24,990 nt of DNA from Candidatus Planktophila limnetica (GTDB taxonomy: Bacteria > Actinomycetota > Actinomycetes > Nanopelagicales > Nanopelagicaceae). Under the pieces are notes generated by a model. It was not told where the DNA came from and ran no database searches. It saw only the letters and a list, made by a program, of their open reading frames with translations. Positions 1 through 8,688 of this stretch are shown piece by piece; the stretch's first letter is position 1, and each line of letters starts with the position of its first letter. The translations under genes were made by a program, and so were the position numbers. The stretch is taken from NCBI GenBank assembly GCA_029979485.1, contig JAPOHK010000002.1:1-24990 (forward strand). Direction: 5' to 3'.

Positions 1-1815
1 CTGATTGATGATCTTGCCCTTAGGTCCGATTACCGCACCAATTTGATCAACTGGAATCTTTACAGAAATGATTCGTGGAGCAAATGGACTCATCTCATCC
101 GGTGTATCGATCGCTTCATTCATCACATCGAGAATCGCAAGACGCGCTTCTTTTGCTTGGTGAAGTGCGCCGGCAAGCACAGATGCAGGAATTCCATCGA
201 GCTTTGTATCTAATTGAAGCGCTGTAACGAAGTCCTTTGTTCCAGCGACTTTAAAGTCCATATCGCCAAATGCATCTTCTGCTCCGAGAATGTCTGTAAG
301 AGCAACGTATTCAACTTTGCCATCTACATCATCTGAAATCAGACCCATCGCAATACCTGCAACTGGTGCACGCAGAGGAACTCCAGCGTTGAGTAGTGCC
401 AGTGTTGATGCACAAACTGAACCCATAGAAGTTGAACCATTTGAACCAAGTGCTTCAGAAACCTGACGAATTGCGTAAGGGAATTCTTCGCGACTTGGAA
501 GTACTGGAACGAGTGCGCGTTCTGCAAGAGCACCATGGCCGATTTCGCGGCGCTTAGGAGTTCCTACGCGACCCGTTTCACCAGTTGAATATGGTGGGAA
601 GTTGTAGTTGTGCATGTAACGCTTGTGATTTTCAGGATTGAGAGTATCGAGCTGTTGCTCCATCTTAAGCATGTTAAGAGTTGTGATACCAAGAATCTGA
701 GTCTCACCACGTTCGAAAATAGCTGAACCGTGAACACGAGGAATGACTTCAACTTCAGCAGAGAGTGGGCGAATATCGCGCAACCCACGTCCATCGATAC
801 GAATCTTGTCGCGTAGGACACGTTGACGAACTAATTTCTTTGTGAGAGAACGAAACGCTGCAGGAACTTCCTTTTCGCGTCCTTCAAATTGTGCGCTTAC
901 TGACTCTTTAACAGAGGCACTAATCTCCTCAATTCTTGTTTCGCGTTCTTGCTTACCTGAAATAGTGAGTGCCTTTGCGAGATCCTCTTTTGCTGCCTTT
1001 TCTACCGCTGCAAAAACATCATCTTGGTAATCCAAGAAGACTGGGAATTCAGCAGTTGGCTTTGCGGCGACCTTTGCAAGCTTTGATTGAGCATCACAAA
1101 GCACCTTAATAAATGGCTTTGCAGCATCAAGGCCTTGTGCAACAACCTCCTCTGTCGGAGTTGGTGCTCCACCCTTAATGAGATCAATTGTGTGTGTCGT
1201 TGCTTCTGCTTCAACCATCATGATGGCTACGTCATCTTTAGTTACGCGACCAGCGACAACCATGTCAAAAACAGCTTTATCAAGCTGTGAATGATTAGGG
1301 AATGCAACCCATTGTCCGTCAATTAATGCAACGCGAACGCCACCAATTGGGCCAGAAAATGGAAGTCCTGCTAGTTGTGTTGACATTGAAGCGGCGTTAA
1401 TCGCAATCACGTCGTACATGTGATCAGGATCTAGAGCCATAACTGTTACAACAATTTGTACTTCATTGCGAAGTCCTTTAACGAAAGATGGACGCAATGG
1501 ACGATCGATTAGGCGGCATGTGAGAATCGCATCTTCTGATGGACGCCCTTCACGACGGAAAAATGATCCTGGAATACGACCAACTGCATACATCTTCTCT
1601 TCAACATCAACTGTTAAAGGAAAAAAGTCGAATTGATCTTTAGGTGTTTTTGAGGCAGTAGTTGCTGAGAAGATCATTGTTTGATCATCTAAATAGACTG
1701 CTGCGGCTCCGGCTGCTTGCTTTGCAAGACGGCCTGTTTCAAAACGAATTTCTCGTTTTCCGAACTTGCCGTTATCAATTACTGCAACGGCGGATTGAAT
1801 CTCTTGACCCTCCAT
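1..1815 (-). CDS. pnp: Polyribonucleotide nucleotidyltransferase (PNPase), 3' end cut off by window
   Basis: PNPase degrades RNA 3' to 5' by phosphorolysis and can add 3' tails. The 605 visible codons run in one open frame to base 1. They cover the first RNase PH domain (around residues 15-150), the helical linker, the second RNase PH domain (FERGETQ and [10 protein letters not shown] motifs visible) and the start of the KH domain, whose GxxG loop is visible as GPKG just before the edge. The rest of KH and the S1 domain lie outside. The ATG at 1815 has an AGGAG Shine-Dalgarno six bases upstream. It is the last gene of the rpsO-pnp pair, a near-universal bacterial arrangement. Two hairpins sit in the 145-base gap to rpsO. 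Identification is very secure; only the C-terminus is missing. Confidence 0.97.
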   Translation of the reverse strand, partial: MEGQEIQSAVAVIDNGKFGKREIRFETGRLAKQAAGAAAVYLDDQTMIFSATTASKTPKDQFDFFPLTVDVEEKMYAVGRIPGSFFRREGRPSEDAILTCRLIDRPLRPSFVKGLRNEVQIVVTVMALDPDHMYDVIAINAASMSTQLAGLPFSGPIGGVRVALIDGQWVAFPNHSQLDKAVFDMVVAGRVTKDDVAIMMVEAEATTHTIDLIKGGAPTPTEEVVAQGLDAAKPFIKVLCDAQSKLAKVAAKPTAEFPVFLDYQDDVFAAVEKAAKEDLAKALTISGKQERETRIEEISASVKESVSAQFEGREKEVPAAFRSLTKKLVRQRVLRDKIRIDGRGLRDIRPLSAEVEVIPRVHGSAIFERGETQILGITTLNMLKMEQQLDTLNPENHKRYMHNYNFPPYSTGETGRVGTPKRREIGHGALAERALVPVLPSREEFPYAIRQVSEALGSNGSTSMGSVCASTLALLNAGVPLRAPVAGIAMGLISDDVDGKVEYVALTDILGAEDAFGDMDFKVAGTKDFVTALQLDTKLDGIPASVLAGALHQAKEARLAILDVMNEAIDTPDEMSPFAPRIISVKIPVDQIGAVIGPKGKIINQ

Positions 1816-1829
1816 GGGTCGCTCCTATT

Positions 1830-1850
1830 CTCGACTACCGCCGAGTCGAG
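1830..1850 (-). promoter_or_regulatory. Hairpin abutting the pnp ribosome binding site
   Basis: A perfect 7-bp stem (CTCGACT / AGTCGAG) closes a 7-base loop. It ends three bases before the AGGAG Shine-Dalgarno of pnp. No T-run follows, so it is not an intrinsic terminator. In E. coli and Streptomyces the rpsO-pnp spacer carries a hairpin cut by RNase III, which in E. coli lets PNPase control its own mRNA. The position here fits such a role, but that is inference. Confidence 0.5.
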
Positions 1851-1913
1851 CACAATGAATCTTCGATCGAAGTTCACGGACGCGCAACTTTCGTATGCGC
1901 TAAATTTTCCGGA

Positions 1914-1952
1914 AACCACTACCGAGGACCATTGCCCACGCGGCTAGTAGTT
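1914..1952 (-). promoter_or_regulatory. Long stem-loop in the rpsO-pnp spacer
   Basis: On the minus strand, 1952-1941 pairs with 1924-1914 in 11 base pairs, with one bulged G (1944) and one G-U pair (1949/1917). An inner 4-bp stem (1937-1934 with 1929-1926) has an AATG loop. The element begins nine bases after the rpsO stop codon and is not followed by a run of T. It may protect the rpsO 3' end or be an RNase III processing site. I rate the fold as clear and the function as a guess. Confidence 0.5.
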
Positions 1953-1960
1953 GTGTCTAA

Positions 1961-2230
1961 TTAACGGCGAATGCCGAGTTTTTCGATAATCGTTCTGTAA
2001 CGATTGATGTCTGTCTTTGCGAGGTACTGAAGAATGCGTCGACGTTGACCAACTAATAACAAAAGACCACGACGATTGTGGTGATCATGCGGATTGGTTT
2101 GAAGGTGATGAGTAATCTCATCTACACGCTTTGATAACAAAGCGATCTGAGCTTCAGGGCTTCCTGTGTCAGTAGCGGAGTTGCCGTACTTAGCAACGAT
2201 TTCTTTCTTTACTTCTGGTGTTAATGCCAT
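1961..2230 (-). CDS. rpsO: 30S ribosomal protein S15
   Basis: S15 binds 16S rRNA helices 20-22 early in small-subunit assembly and contacts the large subunit. The protein is 89 residues, exactly the usual length, and begins [16 protein letters not shown]. The conserved [27 protein letters not shown] and [12 protein letters not shown] segments are all visible. An ATG three codons upstream (2239) is rejected: it sits directly on the AAGGAG Shine-Dalgarno, whereas the ATG at 2230 lies at proper spacing. It stands between ribF and pnp, the standard order, and has a structured 116-base leader of its own. Confidence 0.97.
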   Translation of the reverse strand: MALTPEVKKEIVAKYGNSATDTGSPEAQIALLSKRVDEITHHLQTNPHDHHNRRGLLLLVGQRRRILQYLAKTDINRYRTIIEKLGIRR

Positions 2231-2346
2231 TTCTTGCATCTCCTTTTACTTGGCCACGATGGTTGCCGGTCTGCCACACGGAAACTCTTTTTCTCGTTGG
2301 ACGTGGCAAAGGTTACCAGCGGGGTTGTGGATAGAGGAAATCGAGG
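2231..2346 (-). promoter_or_regulatory. Structured leader of rpsO with competing stems
   Basis: The leader carries AAGGAG as Shine-Dalgarno. One segment, complementary to plus-strand 2302-2308, can pair in two mutually exclusive ways: six perfect pairs (eight with extension) to 2272-2277 (TGCCAC/GTGGCA), or six perfect pairs to 2253-2258 (GCCACG/CGTGGC), which lies just before the Shine-Dalgarno. Such a switch would suit the S15 autoregulation known from several bacteria, where S15 binds its own leader. A short hairpin (2342-2346 with 2352-2356) overlaps the ribF stop codon. I could not pick a convincing promoter. The pairings are visible; regulation is inferred. Confidence 0.45.
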
Positions 2347-3234
2347 CTATTCCTCGGTCAATTCCCTCGCACGTTGGCAATCTTTAGCCATTTGTTCAAG
2401 GAGTGGATCTAGACCATCAAATTTGAGGGTGTCTCGCAATCTCCAACCAAATTCAATTGTTGCTCCTTGATCATATAGATCTAAACCAACTTGATCGAGT
2501 GCATACGCCTCTACTTGTCTGGCACGATCACCATCAAATGTTGGATTTGTTCCGATTGAAATTGCAGATGGCCAACGATTAATTCCGACTGTCAACCAAC
2601 CTGCATACACGCCATCAGCAGGAATGCATTGGCCTTCAATATTTCCTAAGTTCGCGGTGGGATAACCAATTTCGCGGCCACGTGCTTCGCCATGAACAAC
2701 AATTACATCCAAACGATGTGGACGAGTTAGTAAGGAACGTGCAGATTCAACGTGGCCTTGAATAACTAATGTGCGAATTCTCGATGAAGAAATATTCTGA
2801 TTTTCATCTTGAGAAATCGAAAGCACATGAACATCAAAATTTTTCGATTGTCCACTAGCACGCAATGAATCGACATTTCCTTGAGCTTTATGGCCATATG
2901 TAAAGTTTTCACCAACAACCACATCTGTTGCCTGTAATTGATTTATGAGAACGCCATCAACAAAATCTTCCGGTGACATTGAAGCAAACTTTTCGTCAAA
3001 TTTTATGACTGCAACTTGATCTGCATTGTGAATTTTGAGTAATACAACTCGATCGGCAAGTGTCACCAGAAGTTTTGGAGCGCGATCAGGGGCAAATACT
3101 GTGGACGGATGTGGATCAAAAGTCAGTGCAATGACAGCCCCGCCATCGGCTATTTCTTTGGCGCGATTTAGAATTTCTTGATGACCACGGTGAACACCGT
3201 CAAAGACACCAATAGCAACCACGCGCTTACTCAT
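2347..3234 (-). CDS. ribF: Bifunctional riboflavin kinase / FAD synthetase
   Basis: RibF phosphorylates riboflavin to FMN and adenylylates FMN to FAD in the cytoplasm. The N-terminal nucleotidyltransferase domain shows GVFDGVHRGHQ (residues 9-19) and the DPHPS segment. The C-terminal flavokinase domain shows GREIGYPTANLG. With the ATG at 3234 the protein is 295 residues, close to the family norm. A TTG at 3255 in the same frame would add seven residues and overlaps the truB stop as TTGA. I prefer the ATG because the family usually starts a few residues before the VxxIGxFDG strand, but neither start has a good Shine-Dalgarno. It lies 17 bases after truB, a common bacterial neighbour. FAD made here would serve the oxidases in the polyamine island. 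Confidence 0.93.
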   Translation of the reverse strand: MSKRVVAIGVFDGVHRGHQEILNRAKEIADGGAVIALTFDPHPSTVFAPDRAPKLLVTLADRVVLLKIHNADQVAVIKFDEKFASMSPEDFVDGVLINQLQATDVVVGENFTYGHKAQGNVDSLRASGQSKNFDVHVLSISQDENQNISSSRIRTLVIQGHVESARSLLTRPHRLDVIVVHGEARGREIGYPTANLGNIEGQCIPADGVYAGWLTVGINRWPSAISIGTNPTFDGDRARQVEAYALDQVGLDLYDQGATIEFGWRLRDTLKFDGLDPLLEQMAKDCQRARELTEE

Positions 3235-3251
3235 GTTTATATTCTGCCACT

Positions 3252-4142
3252 TCAATTCGCTGGAGCGAAAACGGCGATGGGTTTTGCACCATCATCTCGA
3301 TTTTCAAGTAAAGCAATTAATTCGTTGGAAGATGAAATCCCAGCATAAATACCAGCTGACGGTAATGCCGAAATTTTGCGACCAAATGAGAGTTCCTGCG
3401 CTTCTTCCAAATTGAGATCACGAATAGGAAAAATAGATCTAGCAACATCGACTAACCTCAGAGTTTTGAATTCGCCAGTTTTAAACTTTTCAAACGGGTT
3501 CGCCACGTCTTCTCCAAAGCTTGCCACCCTGGTGCGACGCAAAAATGTTAGGTGTCCCCCAACATTTAGCGACGCACCGAGATCGCGTGCTATTGCGCGA
3601 ATGAAAGTGCCTGCAGAACAAGTGACTTCAATATCAATCAGTATTGCATCATTGGTCCGGCGGATTTTAAGAACATCTAATTGAGAGATTGTTACTTCAC
3701 GAGAATCTAATTCAAATACTTCACCTGCCCTTACTCGCTCATGAGCGCGCTTGCCATCAACTTTGACGGCAGATACCGAGCTTGGACGTTGTGAAATAAC
3801 TCCGCGCATTGATGATAAATCTCGTTGGATATCTGTATCAGCGATTGCATCCAAGTCGCTCTTACTTGCACGCGAAATAACTTCACCTTCAACATCATCA
3901 GTAATGGTTGCTGTACCCAGAGAAATTGTTGCTTGATAAGACTTATCACCATCAGTTATGTACTGAAGCAATCGTGTGCCGTGGCCAAAACCAAGAATGA
4001 GAATACCTGTGGCCATGGGATCAAGAGTTCCTGCATGTCCAACTTTTCTTGTACCTAAGACTCTGCGGCCAACTGCAACAACATCGTGACTTGTCATCGC
4101 ACCGACTTTATCTACAACTACAAATCCATCCGTTGCAGACAT
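3252..4142 (-). CDS. truB: tRNA pseudouridine-55 synthase
   Basis: TruB converts uridine 55 in the T-loop of elongator tRNAs to pseudouridine. The catalytic stretch VGHAGTLDPMATG is intact and contains the active-site Asp in GTLDP. The N-terminal DKVGAMTSHDVV strand and the AGTFIRAIARDLG segment are also typical. Starting from the ATG at 4142 the protein is 296 residues. A TTG at 4151, overlapping the rbfA stop as TTGA, would add three residues. The reading frame follows rbfA with almost no gap, so translation is probably coupled. In many actinobacteria a DHH-family phosphoesterase lies between rbfA and truB; here it is absent. Confidence 0.95.
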   Translation of the reverse strand: MSATDGFVVVDKVGAMTSHDVVAVGRRVLGTRKVGHAGTLDPMATGILILGFGHGTRLLQYITDGDKSYQATISLGTATITDDVEGEVISRASKSDLDAIADTDIQRDLSSMRGVISQRPSSVSAVKVDGKRAHERVRAGEVFELDSREVTISQLDVLKIRRTNDAILIDIEVTCSAGTFIRAIARDLGASLNVGGHLTFLRRTRVASFGEDVANPFEKFKTGEFKTLRLVDVARSIFPIRDLNLEEAQELSFGRKISALPSAGIYAGISSSNELIALLENRDDGAKPIAVFAPAN

Positions 4143-4147
4143 ATTGT

Positions 4148-4627
4148 TCAAACGTCATCCCAATTAGTTATGCGATCCACCGGTGCTGGTTTGTTGCTGT
4201 TATCAATAACTTTTGGGGCTTTATATGCATCTGATTCGCCGGCATAAGACGCTTCTTTACGTAATTTAGAAACTTCGGCGTCTTGTTCGCGTACTTTTGC
4301 AAGTAAAGAATCAAGAGCGAGGGCACTTTCTGGTAAACCATCAAGAAAGAATTCAATACTCGGTGTTACGCGAACACCTAAATCTTTACCTACTGCAGAG
4401 CGAATTACACCTTTTGCGCTCTCTAGAGCGGCTGCAGTGGATTCGCGTTGTTCATCATCGCCAAGCACTGTATAAAAAATGGATGCATGCTGTAAGTCGC
4501 CTGTAACTCGCGCGTCAGTAACTGTTACAAAACCTAAACGAGGATCTTTTATTTTCCCCTCGAGTAGGCCTGCAACAACAACTTTGATGCGGTCGGCAAC
4601 TTTCTGACTGCGATGCGATGAACCCAC
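4148..4627 (-). CDS. rbfA: 30S ribosome-binding factor A
   Basis: RbfA is a KH-fold protein that helps mature the 5' end of 16S rRNA and is important in the cold. The 159-residue product begins GSSHRSQKVADRIKVVVAGLLEGKI, and the DPRLGFVTVTDARVTGDLQHA segment and the VRVTPSIEFFLD strand are family hallmarks. The C-terminus carries about 30 extra charged residues beyond the fold. The start is GTG, three bases after the infB stop, so it is probably translated by coupling with infB; no strong Shine-Dalgarno is visible. The infB-rbfA-truB order is widely conserved. Confidence 0.95.
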   Translation of the reverse strand: MGSSHRSQKVADRIKVVVAGLLEGKIKDPRLGFVTVTDARVTGDLQHASIFYTVLGDDEQRESTAAALESAKGVIRSAVGKDLGVRVTPSIEFFLDGLPESALALDSLLAKVREQDAEVSKLRKEASYAGESDAYKAPKVIDNSNKPAPVDRITNWDDV

Positions 4628-4630
4628 GTT

Positions 4631-7309
4631 TTATGCCCGCTTCTTCTCGCGCATTTCGTAGACCTGGATAGTGTCTCCCACTTGCATCTCTTTCAGTGTT
4701 CCAACACCAATACCGCACTCAAATCCTTCACGAACTTCAGTGGCGTCATCTTTGAACCGCTTAAGTGAATCGATTGTGAGGTTATCTGTAATAACTTCAC
4801 CATTTCGCATTAAGCGAGCTTTCGCATTTCTGCGAATGATTCCATCAAGAACCATAGAACCGGCAATGTTTCCTGCCTTACTGGATTTAAAGATATCTCG
4901 AACTTCTGCGTTACCGAGAACAAACTCTTCATACTCTGGTTTGAGCAAGCCCTTGAGTGAGAGTTCGATCTCTTCAATCGCTTGATAAATAACGGAATAG
5001 AAGCGGACTTCAACGCCTTCTTGATCTGCAAATATTGCAGTCTGTGGTTCTGGCTTGACGTTAAAGCCAATAACAACTGCAGTCGAAGCTGATGCAAGTG
5101 TGATGTCACTCTTTGTAATTGCACCAACACCGCGGTGAATAACTCGAAGATCCACTTCAGCCCCAACATCGAGTTGTAGCAATGCATCTTCGAGTGCTTC
5201 AACCGAACCACTCACATCGCCCTTAAGAATGAGGTTAAGTGTTGTGATCTTGGATTGCTCCATGAAGTCTTCGAGTGAAACTTTCTTGCGTGCTTTGGCG
5301 AGTTGAGCATTTCGCTCAGCTGCTTGACGCTTTTCTGCAATCTGGCGCGCGGTTCTATCTTCATCTGCAACCAAGAACGTATCGCCAGCACTTGGCACGG
5401 ATGTAAAGCCGAGTACCTGAACTGGACGAGATGGACCTGCTTCAGAAACATTTTCACCGTGCTCATCTAGCATCGCGCGAACGCGACCAAATGAACCACC
5501 GGCAACAATTGCATCTCCCACTTTGAGTGTTCCGCGTTGAACAAGAACTGTCGCAACTGGTCCACGACCACGATCGAGGTGAGCTTCAATTGCAACACCA
5601 CGTGCCTCATCATCAGCAATTGCGCGTAGGTCAATTGCAGCATCAGCGGTTAAGAGAATGGAATCAATTAGAGCATCAATGCCGAGTCCTGATTTTGCAG
5701 ATACGTTTACGAAGATAGTTTCTCCGCCGTACTCTTCTGCAACCAAGTTGTACTCGGTGAGTTGCTGGCGAACCTTGTCAGGATTTGCGCCTTCTTTATC
5801 AACTTTGTTCACTGCCACAACAATGGGAACATCTGCAGCTTGTGCGTGATTTAGTGCTTCAATTGTTTGAGGCATGACACCGTCATCAGCTGCGACGACT
5901 AAAACCGCGATATCGGTGACTTTTGCACCACGCGCACGCATCGCTGTAAACGCTTCGTGACCTGGTGTATCGATAAAGGTAATCGCACGATTAGTTCCTT
6001 CGTGGTCATGGTGAATTTGATAAGCGCCGATGTGCTGAGTAATTCCACCAGCTTCGCTCTTAACAACTTCAGTCTGGCGAATAGCATCGAGTAAACGAGT
6101 CTTACCGTGATCAACGTGACCCATAACGGTTACAACTGGTGGACGCGCAACGAGTCGATCTTGATCAAGGCTTTCAAGCTCTTGACCAAGGTCAATATCA
6201 AAGCCCTGTAGTAATTCGCGATCTTCATCTTCTGGGCTAACAATTTGGATGACATATCCAAGTTGTGCACCAAGAATTTCAAATGTATCTGCATCAACTG
6301 ATTGTGTTGCAGTCACCATTTCACCTAAGTGAAAGAGCGCTGCTACAAGTGCTGCTGGATCTGCACCAATTTTTTCTGCAAAGTCAGCAAGGGATGATCC
6401 GCGACGCATACGTATTTGTGTCTTTCCATCACCGTGAGGAATAACTGCGCCACCGAGCTGTGGTGCCTGCATATTGTCGAATTCATCGCGAAGTGCTTTT
6501 CTACTCTTCGGTTTACGTTTGCTGCTCTTACTTTGATTCTTACCGAAAGCACCACCTGCGCCACCGCGACCGCCGCCACGATTTGGTCCACCACCCGGAC
6601 GACCACCTGCTGCAGGTGCACCGCCACCAGTTGTTTTGTATGGACTTGAATTATTTGCACCAGTAGATGGTGTGCCAGTACGTGGTGGGAAATTTCCTGT
6701 TGAAGGTGGACGTGGTGATGATGGACGTGCAGCAAATCCTGGACGCACAGAACCTGGACGTGGTCCTGACATTCCGGGACGTGGTGAACCTGGACCTGTT
6801 GGTCGTTGTGGTGGACGAGGAACTGCGCCACCAGTAGAAAATGGATTGTTACCTGGACGTGGTGGACGTGGAACTGCGCTTGATGTTGAACTACCCGATG
6901 AAAATGGATTGTTACCTGGACGTGGAGTTGCAGGTTTTGTTGTTGCCTCCGATGATGGAGTTGTCTCTGTAGGAGTTATTACTTGTTGAGGTGCAACACT
7001 TTCTGCACGTGAAGCTTTAAGCGCTTCAAGATCAACACCGAGTTCGGCAGCTAACTCTGCTGCGAGTTCTGGGTTAACTTCTTTAGGAGCCTTGGCGGCA
7101 GCTTTCTTTGCTGCGGCTTTTTTTACAGGCTTTTTCTCTTCGACTGGCTTTGCATCCGGGTACATCTCAATGAGACGTCGTACGACGGGTGCTTCTACAG
7201 TTGATGATGCGGAACGAACGAATTCGCCCATTTCTTGGAGTTTTGCAAGAACAACCTTGCTCTCCATACCGAGTTGTTTTGCCAACTCATGTACGCGGAC
7301 CTTTGACAC
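4631..7309 (-). CDS. infB: Translation initiation factor IF-2
   Basis: IF-2 is the GTPase that brings fMet-tRNA to the 30S subunit and promotes subunit joining. In the 892 residues I see an IF2_N helix bundle (1-50), a Lys/Ala stretch (58-75), a long Pro/Arg/Gly-rich linker (about 125-275), a second IF2_N-like domain (about 300-380) and the G domain from 391. The G motifs are GHVDHGKT (397-404), [23 protein letters not shown] and SAKSGLG. Domains II to IV follow and end in [10 protein letters not shown]. The start is GTG with AGGAG upstream. The large linker is typical of actinobacterial IF-2. It sits between ylxR and rbfA in the nusA operon. Confidence 0.97.
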   Translation of the reverse strand: MSKVRVHELAKQLGMESKVVLAKLQEMGEFVRSASSTVEAPVVRRLIEMYPDAKPVEEKKPVKKAAAKKAAAKAPKEVNPELAAELAAELGVDLEALKASRAESVAPQQVITPTETTPSSEATTKPATPRPGNNPFSSGSSTSSAVPRPPRPGNNPFSTGGAVPRPPQRPTGPGSPRPGMSGPRPGSVRPGFAARPSSPRPPSTGNFPPRTGTPSTGANNSSPYKTTGGGAPAAGGRPGGGPNRGGGRGGAGGAFGKNQSKSSKRKPKSRKALRDEFDNMQAPQLGGAVIPHGDGKTQIRMRRGSSLADFAEKIGADPAALVAALFHLGEMVTATQSVDADTFEILGAQLGYVIQIVSPEDEDRELLQGFDIDLGQELESLDQDRLVARPPVVTVMGHVDHGKTRLLDAIRQTEVVKSEAGGITQHIGAYQIHHDHEGTNRAITFIDTPGHEAFTAMRARGAKVTDIAVLVVAADDGVMPQTIEALNHAQAADVPIVVAVNKVDKEGANPDKVRQQLTEYNLVAEEYGGETIFVNVSAKSGLGIDALIDSILLTADAAIDLRAIADDEARGVAIEAHLDRGRGPVATVLVQRGTLKVGDAIVAGGSFGRVRAMLDEHGENVSEAGPSRPVQVLGFTSVPSAGDTFLVADEDRTARQIAEKRQAAERNAQLAKARKKVSLEDFMEQSKITTLNLILKGDVSGSVEALEDALLQLDVGAEVDLRVIHRGVGAITKSDITLASASTAVVIGFNVKPEPQTAIFADQEGVEVRFYSVIYQAIEEIELSLKGLLKPEYEEFVLGNAEVRDIFKSSKAGNIAGSMVLDGIIRRNAKARLMRNGEVITDNLTIDSLKRFKDDATEVREGFECGIGVGTLKEMQVGDTIQVYEMREKKRA
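6837..6925 (-). repeat. Direct repeat in the IF-2 linker
   Basis: A 26-base sequence occurs twice without mismatch, at 6837-6862 and 6900-6925, 63 bases apart, so the frame is kept. Both copies encode PRPGNNPFS. The surrounding linker has further looser Pro-Arg-Pro repeats, so this is probably recent in-frame duplication within a low-complexity segment. Confidence 0.85.
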
Positions 7310-7341
7310 AGTTCTCCTGTCTTGGCCCGCAATCTCTTTTT

Positions 7342-7357
7342 CTAGATATTGATCTAG
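7342..7357 (-). other. Small stem-loop in the infB leader
   Basis: A perfect 6-bp stem, CTAGAT with ATCTAG, has a four-base loop (CAAT on the minus strand). It lies 32 bases before the infB start in the 91-base ylxR-infB gap. On the minus strand it is followed by A residues, so it is not a terminator for the operon. The T-run is on the plus strand, where no gene ends. Role unknown. Confidence 0.35.
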
Positions 7358-7400
7358 GGGATGCGAGCCTTAGTTGTAAGACCTCATAATCTGAACGAGC

Positions 7401-7646
7401 TCATTTGAGTTTCATATCTTTCGCATCCAATTCGTTTGGTGTTTCACTAAGTTTTAACGCATGTTTAAATGCGCCCCGGGAAATCGCAGTTGCTAAACAA
7501 CTTTGATGTACCCATGCACCTCTTCCAGGAAGTGATTTTTTGTAATCCTGGACCAGAGTCCCATCAATACACACCACTCTTAGAAGAGTTGTTGGACTCG
7601 TACGCCTTCGGCAAGTAATGCATGTTCGTATCGAATTGATACTCAC
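7401..7646 (-). CDS. ylxR: YlxR family RNA-binding protein (DUF448)
   Basis: This small protein of the nusA-infB operon belongs to the YlxR family, which is thought to bind RNA; in Bacillus a YlxR protein was reported to influence RNase P. The signature RTCITCRRR near the N-terminus and GRGAWVH in the middle are visible. From the GTG at 7646 it has 81 residues. A TTG at 7658 would add four residues and is the only other start, because a TGA lies directly before it. Both have poor Shine-Dalgarno sequences; the GTG places the first Cys at residue 9, as is usual. It lies between nusA and infB, the conserved position. Confidence 0.88.
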   Translation of the reverse strand: MSINSIRTCITCRRRTSPTTLLRVVCIDGTLVQDYKKSLPGRGAWVHQSCLATAISRGAFKHALKLSETPNELDAKDMKLK

Positions 7647-7713
7647 TGCCTCTGCCAATCACTCGAATTCAACTGGCTAACTGTACCGCCGGGGCACTCT
7701 TTTATAGAAATTC

Positions 7714-8688
7714 TCACTCAGAAGAAGGCGTATCGGGATGGATATCTATGCGCCAGCCCGTAAGTCTGGCTGCCAATCGAGCATTCTGCCCATCTTTTCC
7801 AATTGCTAATGAGAGTTGATAATCGGGCACTGTCACTTTTGCACTTCGCGAAAGTAAATCTGTAATTTCAACTCGTGAAACTTTTGCAGGAGCTAGCGCG
7901 TGTGCAACAAATACTGCTGGATCCTCAGACCAGTCTACGATGTCAATTTTTTCACCATGAAGTTCATCCATCACTGCACGTGCACGCGAACCAACTGGAC
8001 CAATGAGTGATCCCTTTGGGCTTACACCTGCACGATGAGTTCGTACCGCGATTTTTGTGCGATGTCCTGCTTCACGTGCAACAGCCATAATCTCAACAAT
8101 TCGATCTGTAATTTCTGGAACTTCTAGTGCAAATAATTGTTTAACAAGTGCTGGATGAGAGCGTGAAAGCATTATCTCGGGACCTTTAAGACCTTGTTTA
8201 ACTTCTACTACAAAACACTTAATGCGATCGCCATGTTGGTAGATTTCACCGGGAACTTGTTCTTGCGGCGGAATTTTTCCTTCAACGCGCCCAAGATTTA
8301 CATGAATCATCTTTGGATCTCTACCCTGCTGAACAACGCCCGATATGACATCGCCTACAGAGGCGGTGAATTCTCCAACGATGTCAGCATCATTTGTTTC
8401 ACGCATTTTCATTTTAATTACTTGGCGAGCCGTTGATGTTGCGATACGCGTAAAGCCTTCTGGATCATCTCGTTCTTCAGAAATTTTCTCGCCAAGCTCA
8501 TTAAAAGTTGGAACGAGGATCTGAATTTCGCCAGTTTCGCGATCTAGAAATGCCCGAGCATGACGTTTAGCTTCTGGAATTTGATTGTAAGCAGTCAAAA
8601 CACCAATCTCTATTGCACTCACTAATTGTTCGAAAGAAATTTCTTTTTCAGCGGTGAGTGCAGTTAAGGCTGCCATCTCTACATGCAT
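7714..8688 (-). CDS. nusA: Transcription termination/antitermination protein NusA
   Basis: NusA binds RNA polymerase and nascent RNA and affects pausing, termination and rRNA antitermination. The 324 residues contain the polymerase-binding N-terminal domain (1 to about 105), an S1 domain (about 108-180) and two KH domains. KH1 carries GVSPKGSLIGPVGSRARAV and KH2 carries LAIGKDGQNARLAARLTGW. There are no acidic C-terminal repeats, as is usual outside Proteobacteria. The ATG at 8688 overlaps the rimP stop by one base (TAATG). The start MHVEMAAL resembles other actinobacterial NusA starts, so I keep it over the ATG at 8676. Confidence 0.96.
   Translation of the reverse strand: MHVEMAALTALTAEKEISFEQLVSAIEIGVLTAYNQIPEAKRHARAFLDRETGEIQILVPTFNELGEKISEERDDPEGFTRIATSTARQVIKMKMRETNDADIVGEFTASVGDVISGVVQQGRDPKMIHVNLGRVEGKIPPQEQVPGEIYQHGDRIKCFVVEVKQGLKGPEIMLSRSHPALVKQLFALEVPEITDRIVEIMAVAREAGHRTKIAVRTHRAGVSPKGSLIGPVGSRARAVMDELHGEKIDIVDWSEDPAVFVAHALAPAKVSRVEITDLLSRSAKVTVPDYQLSLAIGKDGQNARLAARLTGWRIDIHPDTPSSE

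Noticed and set aside
1861..1872. 12-base perfect palindrome CTTCGATCGAAG upstream of pnp
   Set aside because: As RNA it gives only a four-pair stem, and no second copy or promoter element supports an operator.
1662..1964. 100-codon plus-strand frame crossing the pnp start and spacer
   Set aside because: It is Arg/Leu-rich, overlaps conserved PNPase sequence and has no ribosome binding site.
2356..2361. TTGACC as -35 box for an rpsO promoter
   Set aside because: No acceptable -10 hexamer lies 16-18 bases downstream, and it falls inside the ribF coding end.
6343..6831. 162-codon open frame in another frame of infB
   Set aside because: It is His/Val-rich low-complexity translation of the Pro/Arg/Gly linker in the wrong frame, with no recognisable family.
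7342..7357. Hairpin with adjacent T-run read as an intrinsic terminator
   Set aside because: The T-run follows only on the minus-to-plus reversed side; no plus-strand gene ends there, and infB continues on the minus strand.
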